A stretch of 57,815 bases of DNA from an uncultured Bacteroidales bacterium (GCA_900319645.1 ONPG01000017.1:1-57815), one strand, 5' to 3'; positions 1 to 8,160 are shown, numbered from the stretch's first letter. Made by a program: numbers and translations. The notes: a model not told the origin generated them from the sequence alone.

Positions 1-1052
1 GTCAAAATACAAGTGTTGCTTGTGCGGCAGGTTATGCTGATAGTAAATGTCTAATGAGGGCGACTGACTGCTGCTTTTGTCGTGATCGTGTATCTCAAAT
101 GAATCCGTCGGCTGAAACAAACGGCTGTCGCGGTCAGATGGCCCGTAAGGCGTATATGCCATATTGTCTCGCAAACGGATGTTCAGCATATTCTTATCCC
201 CGTTCGTCCAGTTGTAATTCAGTGACACATTAACCGGATAAGTCTTGTAACGCGTCGGTTCGCCTACTTCGTTGTTCTCTATCTTGCCTGTCGAAAAATG
301 GTAGGTCTCATTGTTGGTACGCGTCCAATAAATATCGTACGGCGCATAAGTGGCGACTGCTTGCCGTTTGTTCCTGCAAGCATGAGCGAACCGCCCGTAT
401 CGCGGTGTTTGACGATATAATCCACCACAGCAGCTGCACCGTTGTAGCGCACACCCGGTTGGTCATGGTACTCCACGCGGATAATATCTCTCGGGTTGAT
501 GGCTTTGACATCTGCCGTGCTTGCCTCTACACCGTTGATGCGTAACTGTACACTCTCGTCAGAAAGAGTTTTGACGGAGTTGTCAATCGGGCTAATCACG
601 ATGCGCGGAATTTGCAGGTTCTGTAACAGAGAAACGCCATCCGACGAAGCCTGTGTCTGCTCTTTGGACGGCAGCAAGATCTGTCTGTCCACTTTCTGAA
701 TAATGGCTTGGCTTTCAACAACCACCTCACCCAGTTCCGTTGCTCCTTCTTGCATGAGGATGTCGCCGATGTGGGTATCGCCGTTCACAGTAAGAGCCAT
801 GCGGATTGTTTCATAACCAATATAAGAAAGTTCCAAGATGTAATCACCATTTCCGGCATCAATGGTGAATTTGCCGTTGTTGTCGGTGGTGGTTCCGGCT
901 ATCTGCACCGTGTCCTGCATCAGCAAGACGGTTGCGCCGATGATGGCTGACTTGTCGTTTGCATCTTTGATACGACCGGATATTTTGGCATTGTTCGCCG
1001 TTGCGGTCATTGCTACACAGAGCATCGCCGCGAAAAGTATAGTGTGTTTCAT
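1..1052 (-). CDS. Outer-membrane beta-barrel receptor (carboxypeptidase-regulatory-like N-domain), partial and frameshifted
   Basis: The start at 1052 gives a signal peptide (residues 1-19) and a CarboxypepD_reg-like domain (about 22-105), then a plug-like region with the DYIVKHRDTGG segment. This is the family of TonB-dependent-receptor-like barrels found in Bacteroidota outer membranes. The frame closes at 279, but from about position 360 down to 1 a neighbouring frame stays open and translates as typical barrel strands (YAPYDIYW, NYNWTNGDKN, YTPYGPSDRD). A one-base loss near 357-363 would explain the break. The window edge removes the rest of the barrel. Last gene of the ECF sigma locus. 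It could be a decayed gene, an assembly error or a phase-off state; the family call is firm, the substrate unknown. Confidence 0.8.
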
Positions 1053-1091
1053 TGTTTGTCTGTTTTTTTATTGGGTAAAGGGCATAGAGCA

Positions 1092-1155
1092 ACCGTTCTA
1101 CATACTATGTATGGAGAAACTTTATGCGAAAATACTTTGATAGCCGTAGAACGGT
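1092..1155. repeat. Intercistronic inverted repeat
   Basis: ACCGTTCTAC at 1092-1101 is matched by GTAGAACGGT at 1146-1155, a perfect 10-bp inverted repeat between the DUF4252 gene and the receptor gene. A smaller palindrome (CATACtatGTATG) lies inside it. There is no T-tract on either side, so it looks like an mRNA processing or stability hairpin rather than a terminator. Confidence 0.55.
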
Positions 1156-1191
1156 CGCTACAAAGCCTTCTTTATGGAAAAGAGTGATAAC

Positions 1192-1644
1192 CTATTGCAT
1201 CAGCTTGGCGACTTCTTCTTTTGTGAAATTGCCGACGATGACAATCATCGAACTATCCAGTTTTCCGACAGAGCCGATGATCAGTTCGTGCGGCTTGCGC
1301 TTGTTGGAAAAGATGAACACATTATCCCCTTCCTCGGAATGACTAGTCATAAGGATTTCATATTCATCGCTATTAGAAAGCGTACTGATGTCTTTGTCTA
1401 TCTGTTTCTTGCCCTGTTTGCTGTCCGCGCTGATGATAAGGAGTTTGTCTATATTACTCAACTTCCCTAAGGAATCATCTCCTGTCGCTGTTTTTATGAA
1501 AGATGAGCCAAGATTGAACATGGCTTTGTTGATGCAGACAAAACTGATGCTATCCATTGAAGCATACTTGGTAAATATCTTGTTCTGTGCTTGCGTAGAC
1601 ATTGCACATGCAAGGATACAGATTGCAATAATAATCTTTTTCAT
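1192..1644 (-). CDS. DUF4252-family exported protein
   Basis: A 150-aa protein with a clear signal peptide (residues 1-19, ending STQAQ). The body has the layout of DUF4252 proteins of Bacteroidota: an N-terminal FTKYASMDSISFVCINKAMF segment, a central IDKLLIISADSK strand, and a C-terminal SSMIVIVGNFTKEEVAKLM end. DUF4252 genes are commonly found beside ECF sigma factors, as here. It lies 12 nt downstream of the frameshifted anti-sigma-like gene and is probably cotranscribed from the sigma gene. The molecular role of the family is not established; the envelope location is inferred from the signal peptide. Confidence 0.75.
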   Translation of the reverse strand: MKKIIIAICILACAMSTQAQNKIFTKYASMDSISFVCINKAMFNLGSSFIKTATGDDSLGKLSNIDKLLIISADSKQGKKQIDKDISTLSNSDEYEILMTSHSEEGDNVFIFSNKRKPHELIIGSVGKLDSSMIVIVGNFTKEEVAKLMQ

Positions 1645-1656
1645 AACTATATGTTT

Positions 1657-2260
1657 TTAGAATGTTATATGTTTATTGATTATTTCTTTTGTGTCTTCTA
1701 CCTGCTCAAAAGCATTGCGAGTAGGGGCTAAGCATTGCTGCGATGCCTTGGTAATCATCGCATTGGCTTTGTGCAGTTCTGCTGCAGCTTCTTCCGGTGT
1801 GCTACACGTATCGCGGAAAGGGTCTGTTGCTATTGTCCGCTGCTGATGCATGAACATGCCGCCACCTATTGCGAAAAGAATAGCCACCGTTGCCGCTACG
1901 CGATACCACATCTTCGGAGGTGTTTTCAAACGGAAGATCACACCTTTGCGCTGTTTGTCTTCCGGGATAAGTGGTGTTCTTATCTCGTTCCACTCGAACG
2001 ATGTTTTCCACAAAAGCGGTGATTTCCTCGGCTATGTCTTGCGGCATCTCTTGGTCGGATGTCTGTGCAAGCAATAGGAAGAGTTGCTTGTCTTGCTGCA
2101 AATCTTCCGGCACATCCTCACGACGGAAGTCCACGGAGTGATCGTACCCCTTGTGGGTAAAGAAATCAGCCAGCAGCCTTTCTTCTTCCGGTGTCGTTTG
2201 CCCCTCGTAGAAACGAGCGAGTAACGATTTGATTTGTTCTATGTTCTTATCTCTTTTCAA
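1657..2260 (-). CDS. Anti-sigma-factor-like membrane protein, frameshifted
   Basis: The N-terminal part (2260 to about 1980) reads as a soluble helical domain (MKRDKNIEQIKSLLARFYEG, EEERLLADFF). The C-terminal part, in the next frame down to 1657, holds one membrane segment (WYRVAATVAILFAIGGGMF) and a short outer tail. Removing one base near 1976-1982 joins the two into a protein of about 200 residues with the topology of a single-pass anti-sigma factor. It sits 21 nt after the ECF sigma gene, which supports that role. The upstream frame alone would give 152 aa ending in an unrelated Arg-rich tail, so the frameshift is likely real in this sequence. A true mutation and a sequencing error cannot be told apart here. 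Confidence 0.65.
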
Positions 2261-2281
2261 CGACGTTTTTCATATCGTATG

Positions 2282-2767
2282 TCATAGTTTTGCAGTCAGT
2301 TCTTTTAATGTTTTTCTTGCTCTCGATAGCAAGGTGTAAATGTTTTCGCGACTGAAATGGGTCAGTTCTTGTATCTGTTCGATCTCCAGTCCGTCAATGG
2401 TGCGTAACCGTAAAATAATTTGTTGGTCGCTTGGCAGTTTGTCAATCAGTTGTATTACTGCGTTGAGGTCACTTGCCGCTTCAATCTGATTTTCGGTGTT
2501 GTGGTCTAAAAGCGTCTCAAGGGTTTCGTCATCTGCTTGTGTGCTTCGGGACTTGAGACGGTCAAGGCAGTTGTTCCGCACCATCGTTAAAACAAACGGA
2601 AGTGGTGGTTTGTCCGGCTCTATGGTGTCACGCTTGTTCCATAGTTCCGCGTACACATCTTGCACGCAGTCACGCGCCTCGTCACGGTTACGGAGCAAGT
2701 TGTATGCAAGTGCATACATCTTTCCGCTAAACGGTAAATATATTTGCGTAAACTGCTCGTGCGTCAT
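2282..2767 (-). CDS. ECF-type RNA polymerase sigma factor
   Basis: A 161-aa sigma-70-family protein of ECF size. Region 2 is visible at about residues 10-75 (LAYNLLRNRDEARDCVQDVYAELW, then FVLTMVRNNCLDRLKSR), and region 4 at about 105-155 (LPSDQQIILRLRTIDGLEIEQIQ, with the helix-turn-helix ending in LLSRARKTLKELTAKL). It should direct RNA polymerase to a small regulon and be held inactive by the downstream membrane protein. It is the first gene of a minus-strand locus with the anti-sigma-like gene, DUF4252 gene and receptor gene. The upstream -7-like box lies inside the 93-bp repeat at 2943-3035. Confidence 0.9.
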   Translation of the reverse strand: MTHEQFTQIYLPFSGKMYALAYNLLRNRDEARDCVQDVYAELWNKRDTIEPDKPPLPFVLTMVRNNCLDRLKSRSTQADDETLETLLDHNTENQIEAASDLNAVIQLIDKLPSDQQIILRLRTIDGLEIEQIQELTHFSRENIYTLLSRARKTLKELTAKL

Positions 2768-2942
2768 AGAAACTTAGGACTACTTGTGCGTCTTGTACGG
2801 TTTTTATTGATTTTAGTTTTGTTATTGTATTATTTTGCCCTCAAATCATGTGCCATTTGCCACTATTTGTAAAGGCTTTCTATATGTAATACGATTTTCC
2901 CGCCCAAATCTTACAACCGAACTTCATTTTTTTCAAAAATCA

Positions 2943-3035
2943 GCACAAAGATACAATAATTCGTCTTAGCCACGAGGGCACGATTGCCACGAGATAAGCA
3001 AATAATGTTTTGATTTTGCAATGATATATGCGTAA
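2943..3035. repeat. 93-bp dispersed repeat, copy 1
   Basis: This stretch matches 9397-9489 over 93 bp with a single visible mismatch (AGATAAGCAA here, AGATATGCAA there). On the minus strand it ends in TATCTTTG (2946-2953), a Bacteroidota -7 element, pointing at the ECF sigma gene; no matching -33 TTTG is present at the usual distance. It may be a mobile or duplicated promoter-like element. Confidence 0.85.
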
Positions 3036-3112
3036 AATAATGCGTTTAAAAGCTCACGGAATTGTAAAATAATGCATTTTGATGTGCTCGTTTTTGTAAA
3101 ATAATGCATTTA
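3032..3112. repeat. Three 17-bp direct repeats at an exact 32-bp period
   Basis: GTAAAATAATGCGTTTA (3032-3048), GTAAAATAATGCATTTT (3064-3080) and GTAAAATAATGCATTTA (3096-3112) recur at exactly 32-bp intervals with unrelated DNA between them. Each later copy contains the palindrome AATGCATT. A period of about three helical turns puts the sites on one face of the DNA, as expected of a cooperative protein-binding array. Confidence 0.75.
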
Positions 3113-3373
3113 AAGAGCAAAAATCTGCTGCAAACTATTGCATAATTGCAAAAAAAGCAGTACTTTTGCAAACCAAATGACGAAATGTCTAAATAAATGA
3201 TAAAATGACAAATGACAAAATGGTAAATGACTCGATGGAAACTGCCATTTCGTATCTTCTTTCCAGATACTCTCCGTCAGAAGTTTTTCCAACTCCTCTA
3301 AACTCGCGTGCATATTCTCAATCATCGCACGCACTTGTTCGATACTCATTTGTTTTTCGTTCATAATTGCCAT
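3110..3373 (-). CDS. Small helical protein, possibly truncated by a repeat
   Basis: The first 45 codons (3373 to 3239) look protein-like: a charged, amphipathic, coiled-coil-prone stretch (MNEKQMSIEQVRAMIENM, ASLEELEKLLTESIW) after an A-rich translation start. The remaining codons run through the repeated leader sequence shared with 9868-9945 and give an unlikely His/Phe-rich tail. I read it as a small gene whose 3' end was replaced or joined by the repeat. No family was recognised. It is divergent from the Abi_2 gene, so an antitoxin-like role is possible but unsupported by any motif. Confidence 0.35.
   Translation of the reverse strand: MAIMNEKQMSIEQVRAMIENMHASLEELEKLLTESIWKEDTKWQFPSSHLPFCHLSFYHLFRHFVIWFAKVLLFLQLCNSLQQIFAL
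3169..3245 (+). repeat. Duplicated promoter-leader of the TetR gene (copy 1)
   Basis: About 77 bp resembling 9868-9945, the leader and first codons of the TetR gene. Both copies share the block with GACGAAATGTCTAAATAAAT, the following ATG-rich stretch and the ATGACTCGATGGAA start region. Here the copy is followed by no TetR coding sequence, so it is a scar of duplication or deletion. A promoter-like TACTTTTG lies just before it at 3161-3168. Confidence 0.7.
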
Positions 3374-3428
3374 TTTTTGTTAATTTTTATTAAATTTTAC
3401 ATTTTTTCTGCATTTTCTGCTTCAAATA

Positions 3429-3460
3429 TTTGCACATGTCAGAAAAAAGCAGTACTTTTG
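3429..3460 (+). promoter_or_regulatory. Promoter of the Abi_2 gene
   Basis: TTTG at 3429-3432 and TACTTTTG at 3453-3460 are separated by 20 nt, matching the Bacteroidota consensus. It would start a leader of about 60 nt before the ATG at 3526. Confidence 0.8.
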
Positions 3461-3470
3461 CACCAACAAA

Positions 3471-3518
3471 CTTACCCCGCTTCCCGCAAGATCAGCGCGC
3501 TTAGGGTAAGTCTTTTTT
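3471..3518 (+). promoter_or_regulatory. Terminator-like hairpin in the Abi_2 leader
   Basis: CTTACCC (3471-3477) pairs with GGGTAAG (3504-3510) and is followed directly by a T-rich run (3511-3518). It lies between the promoter and the start codon, so it could act as an attenuator. The stem is only 7 bp with a 26-nt interior, so the call is tentative. Confidence 0.4.
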
Positions 3519-3525
3519 TGTAAAT

Positions 3526-4413
3526 ATGGCTAATTATACCGACAAACCACTATCCTTTAAGCAGCAGATAGCGCTGCTCAAAGGCAATGGACTTTCGTTC
3601 GCGGATGAGTCCAAAGCGTTGCATACATTGCAACAGATTAGTTATTTCCGATTGAAGAGTTACCTAATGCCGTTGATGAGCGACAAAGTGCTGCATACTT
3701 TCAAGAACGATGCAACCTTTGAGCAAGCTTATACGTTGTATAAGTTTGATAGCCGCTTACGCAAGTTGATTGCAGGAGAACTGGAAAAGATAGAGGTCTC
3801 TATCCGTACACAAATGGCTTATACGCTTTCGGATGAGGTGGATATCTATTGGTTTGCTGATGCTGCCAATTTTGTCAGTACGACCAAGCACGCGGGACTC
3901 GTTGCCAGTCTGCAATCAGAGTTGGACAGAACGGACGACGACCAAATCATGCTTTTCAAACGCAAGTATGATGATGCATTTCCACCGGCATGGATGACGA
4001 TGGAAGTCACTTCTTTTGGCACGCTTTCAATGCTTTATAAGTTGCTCAAACCGAGTCTCACGAAACGGAGGATTGCAAATTACTATGGAGTGAGCGATAG
4101 TGTGTTTGAGTCATGGCTGCATAGTATTGTGTACGTGCGAAATATATGCGCGCACCATAGCCGTCTATGGAATAAAACGCTCCGTATTCGTCCATTATTT
4201 CCGCGTAAGGTCAATGGGAATTTCATATCTACTCCAGTACGTGGAGACCGATTGTACTATGTCTTGTGCATCATCCAATATCTGCTGTTAAAGGTTAATC
4301 CGAACACCACTTTCCCTGATCGACTGAAAGCACTCTTGGTAGAGTTCCCAGATGCAGATATAAGTGCTATGGGCTTCCCTAAAGATTGGGACAAAGAAAC
4401 CATTTGGCAATAA
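3526..4413 (+). CDS. Abi_2 family abortive-infection protein (HEPN-type)
   Basis: A 295-aa protein matching the Abi_2 (AbiD/AbiF-like) family of phage-resistance proteins in length and motifs: an N-terminal KPLSFKQQIALLKGNGLSF segment, the ISYFRLKSYLMPL block, FDSRLRKLIAGELEKIEVSIRT, and near residues 205-210 the RNICAH motif (RxxxxH), the signature of HEPN ribonucleases. By family knowledge such proteins are toxic RNases that stop growth on phage infection; this is inferred, not shown. It is monocistronic, with its own promoter, a hairpin in the leader and a strong terminator behind it. No antitoxin is adjacent on the same strand; the small divergent gene at 3110-3373 is the only nearby partner. 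Confidence 0.85.
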   Translation: MANYTDKPLSFKQQIALLKGNGLSFADESKALHTLQQISYFRLKSYLMPLMSDKVLHTFKNDATFEQAYTLYKFDSRLRKLIAGELEKIEVSIRTQMAYTLSDEVDIYWFADAANFVSTTKHAGLVASLQSELDRTDDDQIMLFKRKYDDAFPPAWMTMEVTSFGTLSMLYKLLKPSLTKRRIANYYGVSDSVFESWLHSIVYVRNICAHHSRLWNKTLRIRPLFPRKVNGNFISTPVRGDRLYYVLCIIQYLLLKVNPNTTFPDRLKALLVEFPDADISAMGFPKDWDKETIWQ

Positions 4414-4471
4414 TCCTGTCCCGGAAAGTCCTCTCCCGAACGTAGTGTCGGTAAAGACCCCGGGTTTTCCC

Positions 4472-4502
4472 AAAACTCGCAGCCACCAACTGCGAGTTTT
4501 TT
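4472..4502 (+). terminator. Rho-independent terminator after the Abi_2 gene
   Basis: AAAACTCGCAG (4472-4482) pairs perfectly with CTGCGAGTTTT (4490-4500) around a 7-nt loop, and a run of T follows. Confidence 0.9.
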
Positions 4503-4550
4503 GTATTTCCATTTCAAAAATCACTTTTTCAAACAATTCCCTATCTAAAA

Positions 4551-4583
4551 TTTGTCAATATCAAAATTTTTTTCGTACTTTTG
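4551..4583 (+). promoter_or_regulatory. Promoter of the candidate small RNA
   Basis: TTTG at 4551-4554 and TACTTTTG at 4576-4583 with a 21-nt spacer. No open reading frame follows; the predicted start is near 4589, where a strong hairpin begins. Confidence 0.75.
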
Positions 4584-4588
4584 CAGCC

Positions 4589-4705
4589 GCAAAGGAGTTG
4601 CAACAACTTCTTTGCATGGCAGTCCCACGCTTGGGTGTCTGTATAGATATGTAGAGAGTGGGATTGCAGACATATTAAAAGGCGTTTACTAAACGCTTGT
4701 TTTTT
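4589..4705 (+). ncRNA. Candidate structured small RNA of about 117 nt
   Basis: A promoter and a terminator bracket this non-coding stretch. Hairpin 1 (4589-4615) is a continuous 12-bp stem, GCAAAGGAGTTG against CAACTTCTTTGC with one G-U pair and a 3-nt loop. Hairpin 2 pairs GCAGTCCCAC (4619-4628) with GTGGGATTGC (4658-4667), 10 bp with one G-U pair and a 29-nt interior. The end is a terminator (GGCGTTT, 3-nt loop, AAACGCT, then T-run to 4705). It lies between the Abi_2 gene and the convergent surface-protein gene. Size and layout recall terminated RNAs described in Bacteroidales such as the Bacteroidales-1 motif, but I cannot confirm membership. Confidence 0.7.
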
Positions 4706-4830
4706 GATGTTTGTGTTCTATTCCTAGTTTCCTAGGGCATCTTGGATAGCGAAGCGGTCTATCATATCTGGAATTTTCAGCCCGCTTAATAAAAACAAAC
4801 AAAAAAGGCGGTGCTCTCTCCGCCATATAG

Positions 4831-4905
4831 ATGCACAAAAAAAGAGACGGCTCACGATGTGCGTGAACCGCCTCTTGCGATACAATTAGCCTTCCGGCTA
4901 TGATT
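4831..4905 (-). terminator. Terminator of the 1063-aa surface protein (repeat copy 1)
   Basis: On the minus strand a 13-bp stem (4862-4874 with 4844-4856, two mismatched or wobble positions) is followed by a U-run from the A-tract at 4836-4843. A second small hairpin (TAGCC/GGCTA) lies just before it. About 75 bp including both hairpins is repeated at 8528-8602. Confidence 0.85.
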
Positions 4906-7900
4906 TATTTCACTCTCGCTCCCTGTACATTGTACATTGTTCCTTTGTACATGATATAGAGCTGACCGTTGCGGAGAATCTTGGTAGTCTGTACTTCGTT
5001 CGTTTGTACATTCTCAACCGCGGTCGGATCACTACCATTTTCGTGAACGGCAACCGTAAAGTCTTTATTCTCAGCAGCCGTTACTACGAGACCGTCCGAA
5101 GTCGTTGTAACCACTAATCCTGTACCTTTACCGAGATTGGATAATGGATAGAAATCACTGTTCTCAGCCTTGAATACGTAAAAGGCTCCATCTTCTGTTT
5201 CGGTTACCACAGGATCATCAAATTCACTTGCCTGATAAATATCGGCAAGAATCAGTGTGTACGGACCCCAAGCGTTTCTAAGGACGTTACCATTGATGCC
5301 CCAAGATCCGTCACCTTCTGCAGGTACCTCTATCTTATCACCTACTTTGATCACATCCCCCACTTTGAGCGCTGTCCAAGTCGTCGGTGTCGAACCGCCG
5401 CCGGGCTCTTCACTGTCACCCTCAAAGTAGAATACGATGCTTTTCACTCCCGCAGCACCGCCGAATGAAGAAGTTTCTGTCAGCAGGTCAACCGTCGAGG
5501 CATTGCCTGTCCAGATGGCTTTCATGCCATCAATGTTCCATCCACTGCCGAGATATGCCACATACCAACCAGTAGAGCCGTTGAGCGTCATCTCAATCTT
5601 TGTGAAGTTCTTGCCGAGGGAGTTGCTGAAGGTATGGCCGCCGGTTGCGTTCACATAGAAATAGATGCCATTCTGGCTTTCATCTCCGTAATCGAGCCAA
5701 TAGGCATAATTATTGCTGGCATTAGCACCCAGCGTGACGCCCTCCTGCGAATAGGAACTGCCACTAACAACAAGGTTACTGATGTTGCTGCTGTTCCACG
5801 TTACGGTGGTTGCCGGAGCGGGAGCTGCCTTCTCGGCAATTGTAGCCTCGATGGTTACATTAGCTGCCGGCATCGTGAAGCTATATGCACCTGTCCCGGG
5901 ATCGAGCGTTGCGTCGATTTCATAAATACTACCCAACTGATCTTCTACAACCACATAGTAAGCCGAGAACGCCGTGATCTCGTATTCCTCATCCGGAGTA
6001 ACGGTAATGGTTGCGCCTTCTACAGCAGAAGTTGCACTCAGTGTTACTTTATCGGCATTGACTGTGCCGTCTTCCAGCGCTACGGTATAAGTCGGAGTCG
6101 GAGCGGGTTCGCCGCCTATAGCCTCAATGAGAGAAGCATAATCAGACCAAGCTGTTTTGTAGGCCTCTACCGATGCAGCCGGCACGTAAATCGCCGTGAG
6201 ATTGTTATCATTTTCGAATATAGCGTTACCAATAGTAGGAGGAGTCACCGCCTCGCAAGTAAAAGTAGTCAAACTCGTACAATTACGGAAAGCTCGCACT
6301 TTAATATTTGTGACGCTGGCTGGAACCGTTATAGTGCTCAAACTTCTACATTCATTGAAAGCACTTATTCCAATTATTTCGAGGTTATTTCCCAATTCCA
6401 CAGTGGTCATCAGAGAGTCAAAGAAGAAAGTGCCCCAACCAAGTTCGGTAACCGCGTCACTGACAATAAGGTGCTTAATATCAGTTTTGCTAGCATAAGC
6501 ATTATCGCCTGTATTGCTATTAACCGTCAGGGTCTTGGTGGCATCATCCCAGGTATCGCCATCACGAACCCAATCCGGAGTTGCCGGAGCGGGTTCGGAA
6601 GCTTCGGTACCGATAAGGCGTAACTCGCAAAGTTGCATTACACCAGCGCCCTGATTTGCAAACACTTCAAAGCGGAAATATTGGTACGGACCCGATTGAT
6701 CCACAAAGAACTTGTAGTCTTTGAAACTTTGATTTTTCATAGTGACATCATTGGTCACAGTAGCGATCGTGGTCCATGCGTCACCGGCATTGAGGAGCCA
6801 GTTTTTCGGGTTTCGTCCGTGCTCACTGCCAGTGTCATTACCGGTAGTCAGAATGTAACCGGTTAAATTAAGGGCTGCATCTGCCTCGAAATCTATCCAC
6901 CAGCAAGCATCACCGGACTCGCCCGTCGGAACGCTCTTATGACCATCGTTGGCACACCATTTTGTCCAATTCGAGCTAATAAACTTGTTATCTACCAGAT
7001 TGGCATGACCTTCATTGGCAAATCCGCCTGAACCGGCCGTTGCCGTGAAGTTTGCGAAAATGTCTCCCTCCGGAACCGGCTTTAAAGCAATCGTAGCCTC
7101 GATGGTTACGGCATAGGCAGGCATCGTGAAGCTATATGCACCTGTCCCGGGATCGAGCGTTGCGTCGATTTCATATATACTACCCAACTGATCTTCTACA
7201 ACCACATAGTAAGCCGAGAAATCCGTGATCTCGTATTCCTCATTCGGAGTAACGGTAACGGTTGCGCCTTCTACAGCAGAAGTTGCGCTCAGCGTTACTT
7301 TATCGGCATTGGCTGTGCCTGCTTTCAGCGCTACGGTATAAGTCGGAGCGGGGTTCGATACGGTAACAACGCAAGTAGCGGACTTATTGCCGTCGACAGT
7401 GGAGACGGTAATATTAGCTGTTCCCGGGCCTACGGCTGTTACAACGCCGTTATTAACGGTAGCAACGTTGCTATTGCTTGAAGTCCACATCACGTCCTTG
7501 TTTGTAGCATTGCTGGGAAGGACGGTTGGTATGAGTGTCAGAGTCGCGCCACCAACGGTCATCTCTGCCGCGCTCTTATTGAGCGTTACGCCGGTTACAG
7601 CCGTAGTCGCTTCTTCACTGTCACCCTCAAAGTAGAACACGATGCTTTTCACGTACTCACCATTGAAATTAGAAGCTTCTTTCAGCAGGTCAACCGTCGA
7701 GGCATTGCCCGTCCACGTAATGGTAACGGGGCTATCCCAATCAGAAATCCAAGGAAATGACCAACCACTGCCGAGATTTGCATAATCCCATCCGCCGGGA
7801 CGATTGGCGAGCATCTCAATCTTTGTGAAGTTCTTGCCGAGGGTGTTGCTGAAGGTAAAGCCGCCGGTTGCGTTCGCATTGAAACCGATGCCAGTCATGC

Positions 7901-8096
7901 TTTCATCTCCGGAACTATACCACATAGCATAAATTTGGTCGGCATTAGCACTCAGCGTGACGCCCTCCTTCGAATAGGATGCATTAGTGCCCATGACATT
8001 AAGGTCACTGATGTTGCTGCTGTTCCAAGTGACTTTTGCGTTCATCATCCCCACGCTTGCTGCGAGGGCGAGAAGAAATGTAAAGAATTTTCTCAT
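4905..8096 (-). CDS. Large modular surface protein (Ig-like, discoidin-like, BspA leucine-rich repeats, T9SS-type tail)
   Basis: A 1063-aa exported protein. Residues 1-20 are a signal peptide. Module A (about 21-163, KVTWNSSNIS to FYFEGDSEE) recurs at about 770-895. A Big_2 Ig-like domain follows (165-248). Module B (251-340, PTYTVALKAGTANADKVTLS) recurs at 666-755. Between them lie an F5/8-type-C-like region (343-505) and BspA-type leucine-rich repeats (507-665). The last 30 residues (ILRNGQLYIMYKGTMYNVQG) resemble the type A sorting signal of the type IX secretion system, so cell-surface display is inferred. Both module pairs are also near-identical in DNA, at in-frame distances of 1251 and 2205 bp, so recombination could remove domains without breaking the frame. 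Ligand unknown; adhesion is the likely role. Confidence 0.8.
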   Translation of the reverse strand: MRKFFTFLLALAASVGMMNAKVTWNSSNISDLNVMGTNASYSKEGVTLSANADQIYAMWYSSGDESMTGIGFNANATGGFTFSNTLGKNFTKIEMLANRPGGWDYANLGSGWSFPWISDWDSPVTITWTGNASTVDLLKEASNFNGEYVKSIVFYFEGDSEEATTAVTGVTLNKSAAEMTVGGATLTLIPTVLPSNATNKDVMWTSSNSNVATVNNGVVTAVGPGTANITVSTVDGNKSATCVVTVSNPAPTYTVALKAGTANADKVTLSATSAVEGATVTVTPNEEYEITDFSAYYVVVEDQLGSIYEIDATLDPGTGAYSFTMPAYAVTIEATIALKPVPEGDIFANFTATAGSGGFANEGHANLVDNKFISSNWTKWCANDGHKSVPTGESGDACWWIDFEADAALNLTGYILTTGNDTGSEHGRNPKNWLLNAGDAWTTIATVTNDVTMKNQSFKDYKFFVDQSGPYQYFRFEVFANQGAGVMQLCELRLIGTEASEPAPATPDWVRDGDTWDDATKTLTVNSNTGDNAYASKTDIKHLIVSDAVTELGWGTFFFDSLMTTVELGNNLEIIGISAFNECRSLSTITVPASVTNIKVRAFRNCTSLTTFTCEAVTPPTIGNAIFENDNNLTAIYVPAASVEAYKTAWSDYASLIEAIGGEPAPTPTYTVALEDGTVNADKVTLSATSAVEGATITVTPDEEYEITAFSAYYVVVEDQLGSIYEIDATLDPGTGAYSFTMPAANVTIEATIAEKAAPAPATTVTWNSSNISNLVVSGSSYSQEGVTLGANASNNYAYWLDYGDESQNGIYFYVNATGGHTFSNSLGKNFTKIEMTLNGSTGWYVAYLGSGWNIDGMKAIWTGNASTVDLLTETSSFGGAAGVKSIVFYFEGDSEEPGGGSTPTTWTALKVGDVIKVGDKIEVPAEGDGSWGINGNVLRNAWGPYTLILADIYQASEFDDPVVTETEDGAFYVFKAENSDFYPLSNLGKGTGLVVTTTSDGLVVTAAENKDFTVAVHENGSDPTAVENVQTNEVQTTKILRNGQLYIMYKGTMYNVQGARVK

Positions 8097-8160
8097 AATT
8101 TTTGATTTTTAGTTAAACAATATGGTTAATTAGTTGATTTGGTTTTTTGCTATATATACG

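Noticed and set aside
3032-3112. CRISPR-like 17-bp repeats with 15-bp spacers
   Set aside because: Repeats and spacers are too short, only three copies, no cas genes.
5634-6623. 329-codon plus-strand frame
   Set aside because: It lies antisense to the surface protein, whose modular domains are clear; its translation shows no family features.
4910-8096. Type IX secretion machinery nearby
   Set aside because: Only the sorting-type tail is seen; no por or gld genes lie in the window.
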